From: Corynespora cassiicola
Taxonomy: Eukaryota > Ascomycota > Dothideomycetes > Pleosporales > Corynesporascaceae
Assembly: GCA_022059125.1 (NCBI GenBank)
Contig: JAEUWY010000005.1
Location: 1,550,001-1,614,000 of the forward strand
Direction of reading: 5' to 3'
Length of the DNA: 64,000 nucleotides
Position numbers and translations under genes: made by a program. Shown one piece after another: positions 22,256 to 32,812 of this stretch (the first letter of the stretch is position 1; every line of letters starts with the position of its first letter). The notes below the pieces were generated by a model. The model was not told the DNA's origin. It made no database searches and saw only the letters and a program-made list of their open reading frames with translations.

Positions 22256-24131
22256 CTAAGCAATCCACTCCTGGTAGATTGCAGGGTCCTCCTTTCTCAC
22301 ACCAATCATATCCTCCCTCACGCCCAAGATGCCTACTTTGCCAATGATCACGCCGTCTTCCGCATCCGCCTCGACTTTCCATTCGCCCAAAAGCTTCTTG
22401 AGCCCAATTAGCGTATCTTCCTTGTCCTCGACCAGGAGCACAATGGCATCATAGCCACCCGCTCCAGGCACGACGCCGCCGACTACTCCGGGAACATTGG
22501 AGCAAGCATCCAAGAGTGCCGTCTGCTGCGGTGGCTCGATGGGAACCCGAGACGCGACCGACATCTGGCGAATCAGCCTCCGATTCTCGGCAATGATATC
22601 CTTCAACTTGGCGAACCGCTCGCTACCCGCGCCATCTTCGGTCGCAAGGCGCGTCAGCTCAGCAGCCAGACCCTCGTTGCCGCTCTGAAGCGCATTCCAG
22701 ATGCGATCCGCCTCCTCCTTATTTTCCTCGCGCCATTTGAGCACCTTCTTCACCATGCCGGGCGTCTCGCTCCCGCAGTCGACATCGCACATGACGAGCC
22801 GCAGGCCCTTGGGCATCTTGACGGCCGCCTTCTTGATCTCCGTGTCCCACTGCCCGCCTTCGACCAGGCTGTGCAGTCTGCGGGCAAATTCGGGCGCGCC
22901 GGGCTCGGGCATGCCAGAGAGTAGGCTGGGGGAGAAGCGGCGGTACAGGCAGGAGCCGTACACGGCGGAGGCGATGTCGAAGCCACTGCCTACTTTGCCC
23001 TGAGCAGCGCAGTGGCTGGCCTGGCTAAGGTTGTGCAGGACACGGAGGCTGTCCTCATTCTGCAGGTCAAATTTCTCCTTGGGGAGATAGTAGCTCAGCA
23101 CGGCGGCTGTGAAGGACGTCACAAGAGCGGCGGAGGATCCGAGGCCCGTTTTGTGGGCACCACCAAGGGTGACATCGAAGTTTAGGAAGCGGGAGTTTGG
23201 AGAAGACGCTTTGCCGGGGTTCGAATAGTAGGGTTGATCGGCAAGAATGCTGACGCTTGATGGGGCGATTGGGGTGTTCGGAAGAAGGGTAGAGATGTAA
23301 GACAGTGCGTAGGTGAGGGCTGTCTCGATGAAGGGGTTCCGGTTCAGAGAGGAGTCGTGAGAGCTGTAAGCAGGGAGGGGTGAGTAGTTGATCCCGATAT
23401 ATATTGATGTAGTCCGCGAGGGAAAATCAAAATCGAGATGGGCCGTTGGCTGTATGCAGCCAACAACAGAATATTCAGGAACAGAAATGAAATGTGATAC
23501 TTGGATTTTGGTACGGCCGCGGGGGCCAGTCCAACACGTGACTTTCGGTAGACAATGCCAAGACAAGATGAGGCGTGAATACAGCTCAAGGGGCGACACA
23601 ATGCCCTCGAGTAAGTGAGCCACTACGTGTTCTAGGGCGTTCGAAGGAGCGCTGATGAACGCTCACGGTGCAATTGGTCATGGTAGGGGCCCGTGTAGCG
23701 ATGGTCTGATCGCACTGAAGAAAAGTGCCCCACTCGTAGAATGAAGGACAGAACAGATCGAGAATCGAAACGTAAAACGAGATGACGGCAAGAAACGTGG
23801 CGCACATGGCGAGAAGGAGTTGAGATCGACAAGTGACGCATGGAAAAAGCACTTACGCTGTCAGTTGAGTAACGGCGATGCCGCCGTCGGCCTCGGCCAG
23901 CCTGTACCCATACTCCCACGCTGCGCCCCTGAACTGCGGACTCTTGACGATGACCTCGCTGAGGGTAACTCCGCTCTTGGTCCGGATGGGCTCTATCTCC
24001 ACGTGGATCCGAGCATCCAGGCCAAAGACCAGCGCCGAGTAGGCACGATCGAGGACCAAGTAGCCCCCCGCCAAAAAGACTTTGCCGGGAGCCGACACGG
24101 CCCTGGCCTCGTGAGGGAGATTGGAAGTCAT
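22256..24131 (-). CDS. ERG8: Phosphomevalonate kinase
   Basis: Exons 24131-23857 and 23363-22256 give 460 residues. The intron is 493 nt, long for this window, with donor GTAAGT and acceptor TTACAG; the split codon closes as Ala. It phosphorylates mevalonate-5-phosphate with ATP to the diphosphate, an essential step of the mevalonate/ergosterol pathway. Residues 13-25 hold the GHMP-kinase opening SAPGKVFLAGGYLVLD. The ATP loop GGAHKTGLGSSAAL is at 159-172 and the C-terminal GHMP motif is in VVPGAGGYDAIVLLV. The KVGSGFDIASAVYG segment is also diagnostic of Erg8. The ATG at 24131 fits family N-termini; the frame continues further upstream but without homology. Cytosolic by family knowledge. Confidence 0.94.
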
Positions 24132-25398
24132 GGTCCTGGGAAGCGAGATTGATGCAGCAGTCCTGAACGACGATAGGGACCTGGAACCGGCGGACTGGCG
24201 GAATCCTGGCGAGGACCTCGAGGGCAAATTACTGGTGGGTTTCTGGAGGGAAAAGCCACCGCGGGCGGGCGCAACAAGGCTGAGGGAAGCGAAGGCCTTG
24301 CGTTGCTCGTGATCAGAAATACCCTGAGATGGCTGCGACACAACGGCCCCTTGCCCGCGACGCTGCCGTCCCCAAGGTCCCGCGCAGCCGGATGGAGATC
24401 CTGGAAGCACACCCTTGCGCGCTGGAAAGTCGTGCTGTCATGCTCACGTGCCGGGCCAAGGTTTGATAATGCGGCCGTTCGAGGCTGGGGGCCATCTCCC
24501 GCCGTTCCGCAGCGGCTGATTGGGCAGACATGTTTTTGCGCAGTCATCTGCTGCTCGACTCAGGCCCCATCCGTCGAAGCGCAAGTCGGGGTGCATTTCC
24601 AAGCCGCCGTCGCGAGCCGTTTCTTTATCGTGGGCAGTGGTTGAGTCATCGACGCGCACCCCTGATCAACCGGTGCCTCACTCGCCCCGGCGCCGACGAC
24701 CCATATCCCCGGGCACACCGGGCGCCCGAGGGCGTCGGAGAGGCCACTATCGCCGTCCAAGGGGCTGAGCGCGCGTCTGGACCCAGTCCCAACACGTCCT
24801 AGCCGTGGTCAGCGCGAGAAAAAATGCCGGGTCTTAGTGTGCCAATTGGTCCTTCGAGAGTCTTCTAACTTCGAACAGTGACGACGCAGGCTCCCACTTA
24901 CTTTTTCATCTGCTCAAAGCGCGCAGGTAAATATCCTGCATCTTCAGGCCAGCCTGGCTTTTGTTTCTCCCCTTTCCCACCTCTTGCCCATTCACCGTTC
25001 AGTCCCCCACGCTCCCTCTACGCGTGATCCGGGACCTTCCACCATTCAACGAGCATCGGGAGAGCTATATTCCTCCCGTCTCCAGCCTACAACTTCTTAA
25101 TACCCCTTCCGGCGCGTTCTTTGGCGGCATCGGTCGTCAAATGAACCTGCACACCTTACGTGCCCCGAGAATCACCGTAAGTCTACCTTTCCGCGCCTTC
25201 CCAATCGCTCCCCAATCGCTCGCGTGAGCGCGTGCTCGCCGCACAGTCATGGTGGCTCCCGGAGCTCTGTTGTGTAGACCTATTCTCCGATGCAATTTTT
25301 TTGCCATCCGAGCTTCTCAGGACGCGATATGGACAATGCACTGACACACCGTGCAGTCTCACCCTTCCCCTACTCTGAAGGGTTCCCCGACTTCCTAA
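24132..25398. promoter_or_regulatory. ERG8/PPR divergent region
   Basis: This 1.27-kb divergent spacer carries both promoters. The right end holds a candidate spliced 5' leader with an upstream ORF (25141-25398). Overlapping frames on the left (up to about 24.8 kb) extend the ERG8 frame but show no homology and many Arg/Pro/Ser residues, as expected of GC-rich leader sequence. Confidence 0.45.
25141..25398 (+). promoter_or_regulatory. Candidate spliced upstream ORF before the PPR gene
   Basis: An ATG at 25141 opens 12 codons that end exactly at a consensus GTAAGT donor (25177). A CTGAC branch-like site and a GTGCAG acceptor end at 25356. Joining 25141-25176 to 25357-25398 gives a 25-codon ORF whose TAA (25396-25398) touches the main ATG at 25399. 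Alternatively, splicing to TTTAAG at 25410 would fuse the same 12 residues to the PPR protein as an N-terminal extension. Transcript data would decide. Confidence 0.4.
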
Positions 25399-28300
25399 AT
25401 GGTCTTTAAGAGCTTCCATCTCGCGCGCCAGAGTCTTGCGAAAGGCTTCACACACGGTTATGCTCAATCAGTAGTTGCTGGTGTCTCTCAGAACAATCCC
25501 CTCGCCTCCTTCCACCAAGAACGTATCCGCAAAGCCGGCGCAAAGCAGAACCAACATGCTTTTGCTTCGACATCAACGACAAGTGCCATCAAGGCCCTCA
25601 ACAACGAGCACCAAGACTCGGGTCTAGCTGCCTACTATGCGGCATGGCAGAAGCACCGCGTCGATGACAAGGATTGGTCACAGTTTCAGTTCCGCAAGCT
25701 GATTGAATGGAACCCTCAGTCGAGCTCCAAGGGCACGGCCGAGGCCGAGGCCAAGGACTCGGATGTCGCTGTTGAAGAGTCGTCAGAGCCGCTTCCTGCC
25801 CATGCCGGTGTGAGCCGCGCATACAGCACAAGCCAGGTCGATGATTTCAGGAAAGCTGTCGGTGAGGGAGAGTCGGAGAAGATTGCGCTGGCGCAGGTGG
25901 ACGAGGCAATTGCTCAGGAGGCAGCCAAGTTCAAGGAACTTTCCAGGGCCGCAGAGGAGCAGCTTTCGCCCATTGAAGAGGCTCGCTCAGAGTCTCCTGC
26001 TGCATCGGATACCCTCGTTGTTACCCCCAAATCGAGCCGCACCGCTAGCCTCGAGGCCAGCCCATTCGAAGCCATTGATGAGTACACGATTCAGCTTAGG
26101 AAACTCGCCTCACAGCAGAAGTATGCCGAAATCCCCGCCCTCTTCGAGTCCATGCTACACTCGGGTGTTAAGCCTTCAGCGCCTGCCTACAACTCTCTTC
26201 TTTCTGCTGCCATCAGCCTCCCCAAGTCCAAGCACCAGGTGGTCCCCAAGGCCCTCGATGTCTACTCTGACATGCTCCGTCGCCGCGTGGCGCCCGATAC
26301 CGCGACCTACACGACGCTCATTGACCTGCTTTCCGTCCGATCTTTGGAGGTGGTCTCTATGAAGCAAGGTCTGGAGGAGAAGCGCCTTCGATATGGCGGC
26401 ATGGAAGAGGAGGGAAGGTTCATGCTACACTCCAACGAGACCGACTATGCCATCTTGTCTGAGGATGGATCTCTCTCAATTGCTGTCAAGCTTTTCGACA
26501 CTGCTGTTCATGCCGAACCAGCTCGCGCCTTCTCTGAGAAGACGTATCGCAAGCTCATCACAGCCTGTGCTGAGGGAGAACGTGTTGAGGATATGGTACG
26601 GATATATGCGCACATGGAGGCCAAGAATGTCATACCCGCCGCTGACATGTTCGTGCCCATGATCCATGCCTTTGGCCGAATTGGCGACTTGAGGAGCGCA
26701 GTGGAATGTTATGATGAGTACAAGTCGTTGGCCATCTCCCATGACAAGGGCGAAATCAACATTATTCGCAAGGATAATGACGTTTACGCTGCGCTCATCA
26801 AGGCGTACGCTATCTGCGATCGCGTGGAGGGTGGACGAAAGTTCCTCTCCAAGATTGAAACCGCTCTCTCCAGATCAGAGGACGTCACTTCAGTTCGCGA
26901 CATCGTCAGTTTGAAGGCTTTCCTGCCAGAATGGTTGAAGAACGGTTCTTTCCAGGAAGCTTTCATCCACGCCAGCGAGCAGCTGAGCCCTCAGGCTCGC
27001 GAGATCGCCATGGCTGCCATCTGCATCAAGGCGGCTGACCGCGATGCCATCGCAATCGCTACCGAGGCTTTCGATGCTCTTTCTGCTGAGGTCGATCTCG
27101 CTCGTCCAGCTATGGCTATGGGCGCCATGCATATCCGCAATGGCAACATTGAGGCTGCTGACGTCTTCTGGAGGATGCTTGAGCTTTCGCCCACTAAGCC
27201 CGACTTCATTGAGCCAACTGCTATGCACGCCATTGCGCTCATCGGAAGCGGCCAAGCTGAACGCGGTCTTCGTCAGGGCCGCCAGATGTTTGCTCGCATC
27301 CGGGACTCTCAGTCTACCTCTAACCAGGCGAAGATGGAGATTGTGGAGCACATTGATGAGGCCATTGAGGTCATGGGCCAGTTCATGATGAAGCGAGGCA
27401 TCATCTTGCCGCCTCGCGCTAGCATGGAGCTGATGTGGACGATGATCGAGAACGGTGGTTTGGTTACCCCAGTCGCTCACCACATCCTCGCTGGCATGGG
27501 TCCTGAGGCTGTTGCTCAGTTGGGTTTCTCCGACATCACTCTCCTCATGCAAGTTCAGTCTGGAATCATTCTGAACGGTGCTGAGGTAGATGTCGCGCAC
27601 GTTGCTCGCTTCGCCCATCTGCTCGAACTCATTACTGCTACCGGATCACCTGTCAACAAGTCCACTTCAAGCCTGGTCGAGAAGGTCCTCGTCAAGCTTG
27701 ACCGCGGAGATCTCCAGCACCGATGGTATACCTATAAGCACCCCGCCCCGGAATCGATTTACTCGCCTGCCCCCTTTGCTGCCTATCCCGTTCAACCGGC
27801 ACCTGCTCCCCAGGCTCCCACTTTCGAGGACTCTTATGACCCATACGCCGCGACTACGGACAACAAGGGATCCGTCACCATCACCGAGTTGCTCGAGAAG
27901 ACTCACGGTCGCCCTGCTTCCCACCTCAACGAGGCTTTGATGAAGTTCAAGAACATGCGTCGTGCTGGCCGTCACCCTCGCTTCTTCACATATGCGAAGC
28001 TCATCACCGCTGCCGCCAAGGAGAACCGCTTGAACCTCGCCCACGACATTCTCAACCTCGCCAAGCAAGATGTTCCTCTCCTTCCTCAGTACCGCATTGT
28101 CCGCTACGGATGGGTCACCATCTTGGACGCCATGGTTGCCGCTTGCCTGACTACTGGCCAGCGTGAACTCGCTTCGCAGTACCACCAGGACTTGCTCGAG
28201 ATGGGGGCTGCTCCCACTGCCAACACCTTCGGTCTGTACATCACCACTCTTAAGGAGTCGACCAAGACTTTTGATGAGGCGACCGAAGCTGTCAAGATTT

Positions 28301-29253
28301 TCCTCCGAGCCAAGTCGGAGGGTGTCGAGCCATCTTCCTTTCTCTACAATGCGCTCATCGGCAAGCTAGGAAAGGCCCGTCGTATCGACGACTGCTTGTT
28401 CTACTTCTCCGAGATGCGCAACCTTGGCATCCGCCCCACCAGCGTCACCTACGGCACAATTGTCAATGCCCTGTGCCGTGTCAGTGACGAGAGGTTCGCC
28501 GAGGAGCTTTTCGAGGAGATGGAGAGCATGCCAAACTACAAGCCTCGCCCAGCCCCGTACCACAGCATGATGCAATTCTTCCTTACCACCAAGCGCGATC
28601 GTAGCAAGGTGCTTGCCTACTACGAGCGCATGCTGTCGAAGCGCATCGAACCCACTGCGCACACCTACAAGCTTCTCATCGACACGTACGCCACTCTTGA
28701 GCCTGTCGACATGGAGGCTGCAGAGAAGGTGCTCGAACAGATCCGAAGCGCTGGCGCTGTTCCCGAGGCTGTGCATTACTCTTCCCTGATTCACGCCAAG
28801 GGCTGTGTCCTCCATGATATCGAGGGCGCCCGTAAGCTCTTTGACATCGTCATGGCCGACACCCGCATCCGCCCTCAAGCCTGCCTTTACCAGGCTCTCT
28901 TTGAGGCCATGGTTGCCAACCATCAAATTGAAGGCACCGATGCCATCCTCGCGGACATGCGATCCCGTGGCGTCGAGATGACCCCATACATCGCTAACTC
29001 GTTGATCCATGGCTGGGCCCTCACTCACAACATTGAGAAGGCCAAGGCCATCTACCAGTCCGTCCCCGAGGAGAAGCGCGAGCCCTCCACGTACGAGGCC
29101 ATGACTCGTGCATACATGGCAGTCGAGGATCGCGCGAGCGCCATGACTGTTGTGAACGAGGGCCTTTCCCGCGGCTACCCTGCTGCTGTCGCTGGCAAGA
29201 TCCTCGAACTGGTTGGCGGCGGTCGCGCCCCAACTGTTGATGCCGTTGCTTAA
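25399..29253 (+). CDS. Large mitochondrial pentatricopeptide-repeat protein (possibly Cya5-like)
   Basis: Single exon of 1284 residues. The first 30 residues are basic and Ser/Ala-rich with few acids, consistent with a mitochondrial targeting peptide. Residues 40-210 are a charged low-complexity region. Two blocks of PPR helix pairs follow. In the first, from about residue 230, units read like YAEIPALFESMLHSGVKPSAPAYNSLL. In the second, from about 840, they read like EAVKIFLRAKSEGVEPSSFLYNALIGKL and FYFSEMRNLGIRPTSVTYGTIVNAL. PPR proteins bind organellar RNA in a sequence-specific way. The size and two-block layout fit fungal Cya5-type factors needed for COX1 expression, but I cannot fix orthology by eye. 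A 5' intron with an upstream ORF may precede the start. Confidence 0.88.
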   Translation: MVFKSFHLARQSLAKGFTHGYAQSVVAGVSQNNPLASFHQERIRKAGAKQNQHAFASTSTTSAIKALNNEHQDSGLAAYYAAWQKHRVDDKDWSQFQFRKLIEWNPQSSSKGTAEAEAKDSDVAVEESSEPLPAHAGVSRAYSTSQVDDFRKAVGEGESEKIALAQVDEAIAQEAAKFKELSRAAEEQLSPIEEARSESPAASDTLVVTPKSSRTASLEASPFEAIDEYTIQLRKLASQQKYAEIPALFESMLHSGVKPSAPAYNSLLSAAISLPKSKHQVVPKALDVYSDMLRRRVAPDTATYTTLIDLLSVRSLEVVSMKQGLEEKRLRYGGMEEEGRFMLHSNETDYAILSEDGSLSIAVKLFDTAVHAEPARAFSEKTYRKLITACAEGERVEDMVRIYAHMEAKNVIPAADMFVPMIHAFGRIGDLRSAVECYDEYKSLAISHDKGEINIIRKDNDVYAALIKAYAICDRVEGGRKFLSKIETALSRSEDVTSVRDIVSLKAFLPEWLKNGSFQEAFIHASEQLSPQAREIAMAAICIKAADRDAIAIATEAFDALSAEVDLARPAMAMGAMHIRNGNIEAADVFWRMLELSPTKPDFIEPTAMHAIALIGSGQAERGLRQGRQMFARIRDSQSTSNQAKMEIVEHIDEAIEVMGQFMMKRGIILPPRASMELMWTMIENGGLVTPVAHHILAGMGPEAVAQLGFSDITLLMQVQSGIILNGAEVDVAHVARFAHLLELITATGSPVNKSTSSLVEKVLVKLDRGDLQHRWYTYKHPAPESIYSPAPFAAYPVQPAPAPQAPTFEDSYDPYAATTDNKGSVTITELLEKTHGRPASHLNEALMKFKNMRRAGRHPRFFTYAKLITAAAKENRLNLAHDILNLAKQDVPLLPQYRIVRYGWVTILDAMVAACLTTGQRELASQYHQDLLEMGAAPTANTFGLYITTLKESTKTFDEATEAVKIFLRAKSEGVEPSSFLYNALIGKLGKARRIDDCLFYFSEMRNLGIRPTSVTYGTIVNALCRVSDERFAEELFEEMESMPNYKPRPAPYHSMMQFFLTTKRDRSKVLAYYERMLSKRIEPTAHTYKLLIDTYATLEPVDMEAAEKVLEQIRSAGAVPEAVHYSSLIHAKGCVLHDIEGARKLFDIVMADTRIRPQACLYQALFEAMVANHQIEGTDAILADMRSRGVEMTPYIANSLIHGWALTHNIEKAKAIYQSVPEEKREPSTYEAMTRAYMAVEDRASAMTVVNEGLSRGYPAAVAGKILELVGGGRAPTVDAVA

Positions 29254-30554
29254 TCGCGCGACATCTCTTTTCGATTTTGACTTCACGTTATTTGGGTTTA
29301 GATCGGAATTTCCTTTGTAATCCTGTTCATCTTCACGTAACGGCCGTAATATCTAGCGCTCAGCCCCTGCATACGCCTTCATGACGCAGCAGCAGGGCTT
29401 CGTTTTTTTCTCGGGTCTGCTTTTTTTTTCCTCCATCAGAAAAGTCGCTTTTGCATCCTTATCTCTGCAAAAGCGAAGGCGTTATTCTCTGGGGTTTTCG
29501 GGTTGAAGATATCCCATTGGTCGTAATTAAGCACAATCACAGGCGGGCTGGAGCCGGAGTATTCACGGGTGAGGACAGCTCGCTGGGCAAATGCGATGCT
29601 ATTGGGATTTTGGAGTGTGAATTCCACGGCAGGTTTGAAATGTACCATATAGGATGGAACTTGATGGTGTTACCCGCGGGCATTGCATTACATAGTCACT
29701 TGCTTTGGAGCTGTTTTGATGTAAAGCGAAGTGTACAATACCCTTGGTTATACCATCTCCTCTCTAGACGGTTGGTTTGGACATGACTTATGGTAGTCAT
29801 GTGGTAGATTCGGAAAAGGAATGAAAAAAATAATTCATGATATTTGCTACTTTTGCATGTTGCCAGCTGAAATGATATGCATGAGTGCTGTAGGGACTTT
29901 CTTTTTTAAAGACCCTGCGGAAAAAGTACCGGCAGCCATGCGCTGGTAGGTTATCGGGGACATAAGTCATGTCGGTACTGGTAACGGTGCTTTTTAGGGA
30001 TGCGGTTTTGCGGCGATGCTGACTCGACTTGCAGAGTCGATCTCCGTGGCTTGCCCCGGCTCGCCACGAACTCAAAAAAGCACATGAGATTGTACTTCAG
30101 ACCACGGGCCGAGCAGTACACAGTCCTTTTGATCGGCAAAGCCGTTCGGGCGTCGTGTGCTGCCCAACGTCGCGGTGGCTGGGAGAAGGTAGACCAAAAG
30201 CAAGCATTGCTCTACTGTACGGTGTACATTGTTGACACGGGAAAAAAACGCATTGAAAAGTTCTCTACGCGAAAAAATTCAGTTAACAAAAAATTCAACA
30301 GCTCCATGTAATGTTGGCGATTCTGGAGTTGATAGCTTAAGCTGGATGTTCACGCTCACGGCATCTTCGGCGAACCTCGGTACATTGGAGCTCCCCGCCC
30401 CTTCCTGGTCTATGCTGCGCATAGCTTATATACTACCTCCAAAACGTCCATCCAAACATGTAGAACCACCAGAAAGACGGCTTGGGCTGCTTCTTCCTTC
30501 TTGCCAACCCCTCAAAGTACACATAGATCCTCCGTAAAAGGGCGTCACCTCACA
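29254..30554. other. 1.3-kb intergenic region
   Basis: This contains the PPR 3' end and the promoter of the acyl-CoA dehydrogenase gene. It has homopolymer T and A tracts. Small frames lack domains. Confidence 0.5.
30426..30433 (+). promoter_or_regulatory. TATA-like element of the acyl-CoA dehydrogenase gene
   Basis: TTATATAC lies about 122 bp upstream of the start codon at 30555, a plausible TATA position for a fungal gene. Confidence 0.4.
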
Positions 30555-32023
30555 ATGTCGTCACAACCCATAGTGCCCTTCTCCGAGCCACCCTACCTCG
30601 CCGGCTTACCCTCGCCGTATTACAAGCCAACACATCTCGCATGGCAAAAGGCATGTCGCGAATTCTTGAACAAGCACTTGCTGGAGAATGCGCTGGAATG
30701 GGATACCGCCGAGACGGTCCCTGAGCACGTATTCGAGACGTTTGCGAAGGCGGGCATGCTCTTGCCAAGCCTGCCCGCCCCTCTGCCAGTCGAATGGCTA
30801 AAGAAGCTGGGAATCCACGACTTGCTTGGGGTGGTCAAAGTTGAAGACTGGGACTATATCCATACCGCCATCTACACGGACGAGGTAGGCCATAGCTTTT
30901 CCGCCTCGTGGGGTAGTAAATCGTGGAGCTGATCAAAGCGCAGATGGCGCGCTCAGGCCTCGCCGGTCCGAGTGGGTCCCTTACCACAGGAATGTCGTTC
31001 GGCGTCCCACCGATTATCAAGTACGGAGATCAGCAGCTCCAAGAACGCTTTCTCCCCGAGCTCCTGACGGGCAAGAAGCGCACGTGCATTGCCATCACGG
31101 AGCCCGCTGCTGGCTCCGATGTGGCCAACATTACGACGACGGCGACCAAGACTCCCGATGGGAAGCACTACATCGTCAACGGTACGAAGAAATGGATCAC
31201 CAACGGCATTTGGTCGGACTATTCTTCCATGGCTGTGCGGACTGGAGGGCCTGGCCCCGCAGGTCTGTCCATGCTGGTTGTGCCGTTGAAGGGCTACCCG
31301 GGGGTCAGCATGCGGCGGCTCAAGGTCGGCGGCCAGGTGTCGGCAGGGACGACGTTCATCGAGCTAGACGACGTCAAGGTTCCCGTCGAGAACTTGATCG
31401 GCCAGGAAGGCATGGGCATGAAGTACATCATGACCAACTTCAACCATGAGCGACTTTCCATTGCCATCGGTGCGACGCGCCAGTCGCGCGTGGCCCTGGC
31501 TGCGGCCATGGAGTACATTCTGAAGCGCGAGGCCTTTGGGAAACCTTTGGTTGAACAACCGGTTGTGCGCCACCGACTTGCCAAATGCGGGGCCCAGCTC
31601 GAAAGCCAATGGGCGTGGGTGGAGCAATTCGTATACCAAATGACCCAGCTTCCAAAGGAGGTCGCCGATATCGAGCTCGGAGGCTTGACTGCCATGGTCA
31701 AGGCGAATGCCGGCATGGTTCTGAACGAGTGTGCGCAATGTGCGGTACTATTGTTCGGTGGCAACGGATACACCAAGTCTGGACAGGGCGAGTTGGTAGA
31801 AAGTAAGCTCATTCGCCAGCGAGATCTTACCATGGATGGAGGGAATATGTTGAGAGAGCTTTGCTAACTGTAACTCTTAGGAATTTACCGCGAAGCCCCT
31901 GGCATTCGCATCCCAGGTGGATCCGAGGACGTCATGCTCGATCTTGGTGTTCGACAGCTCGTCAAGAACTTCAAAAGCAAGACCAAGGCTCTCGAAAAGA
32001 CAAAGGGGCAATCCAAGCTGTAG
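30555..32023 (+). CDS. Acyl-CoA dehydrogenase family protein
   Basis: Exons 30555-30884, 30944-31802 and 31881-32023 with introns of 59 and 78 nt give 443 residues. I chose the GCGCAG acceptor at 30943 because it joins YTDE directly to MARSGLAGP, the expected helix; the longer in-frame reading stops early. The N-terminal helical domain is followed by the flavin-binding middle domain (ITEPAAGSDVANI, then KKWITNG) and the C-terminal helical domain (FNHERLSIAIGATRQSR, later LFGGNGYTKSGQGELVE). FAD-dependent alpha,beta-dehydrogenation of an acyl-CoA is the family reaction. The C-terminus ends in SKL, a perfect type 1 peroxisomal targeting signal, so a peroxisomal role in fatty-acid or short-chain acyl-CoA breakdown is likely. 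The substrate is not predictable. Confidence 0.9.
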
Positions 32024-32812
32024 TGATTGCATCTATCGTGCCTGCAATTTAAGCTTGTAATATATTGACGTGTTTTTTGAGAGAGGGTTTGCCGTTGTGA
32101 CCAGCATTCTAGGGCAACGAAGATTGGGTTCGTCACTGTTGAATTCGTCAAATGAAGCTGTTAAACCGAAAGCATACTTTTGTATAGAATATTCCCGTAC
32201 TACAGCGTGGGCTATGCGAGATTGAGATAGAACATACCAACGGGAATTATGTCTGAGAGTAATTTGGCAGTTAGCGCTTGCCCACATCGCAGCCTCGTAA
32301 TGTTTGATAGTTCCCTACCTCGGTAGAAAACTGTTCACAACGCGCATGAATACTCGTGACGTTCGCGGCTCTTAAAACGCGTGATATCCGTGAGCTGACA
32401 TCACCAATTGTCTCCTTGTCATTCCGCATCATTAAGGTGGCTTCTGAAAATACTGCCGCGAGTTGGATGTGGAGTTCTCCGATAAGCCAAGGGCCCTATT
32501 GTCTAGATGATTCATTAAGTGGAAGAGTGGTGAATTTGGATGAAGACGTAGCATCATTGTGTGCCTCTAGGATTTGGTCATTGCTGAAACCAGGAAACAG
32601 GCAACAGGACAGAAGACAGTATGAAAACATTGGTGTATTGATTTTGTAAGAAGAGCCACAAGGGAAATCTACATTGAGCTTCCTTGCTAAGCTAGAGGCT
32701 GGTGCGTCTAGGCGAAGAAGGCTCCTGTGTACTTCCTCGACTCGTGAGGGCCAATCAAAGAACATCCCATTGGCATCTCCTATCCTCCGAAATTTACACT
32801 ACTCCGTCAATT
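32024..32812. other. Convergent 3' spacer
   Basis: About 790 bp between convergent stops of the dehydrogenase and hydrolase genes. No domain-bearing frame; A/T-richer than its neighbours. Confidence 0.5.

Noticed and set aside
28366..29286. 306-codon minus-strand frame antisense to the PPR gene
   Set aside because: Shadow of a GC-biased coding exon.
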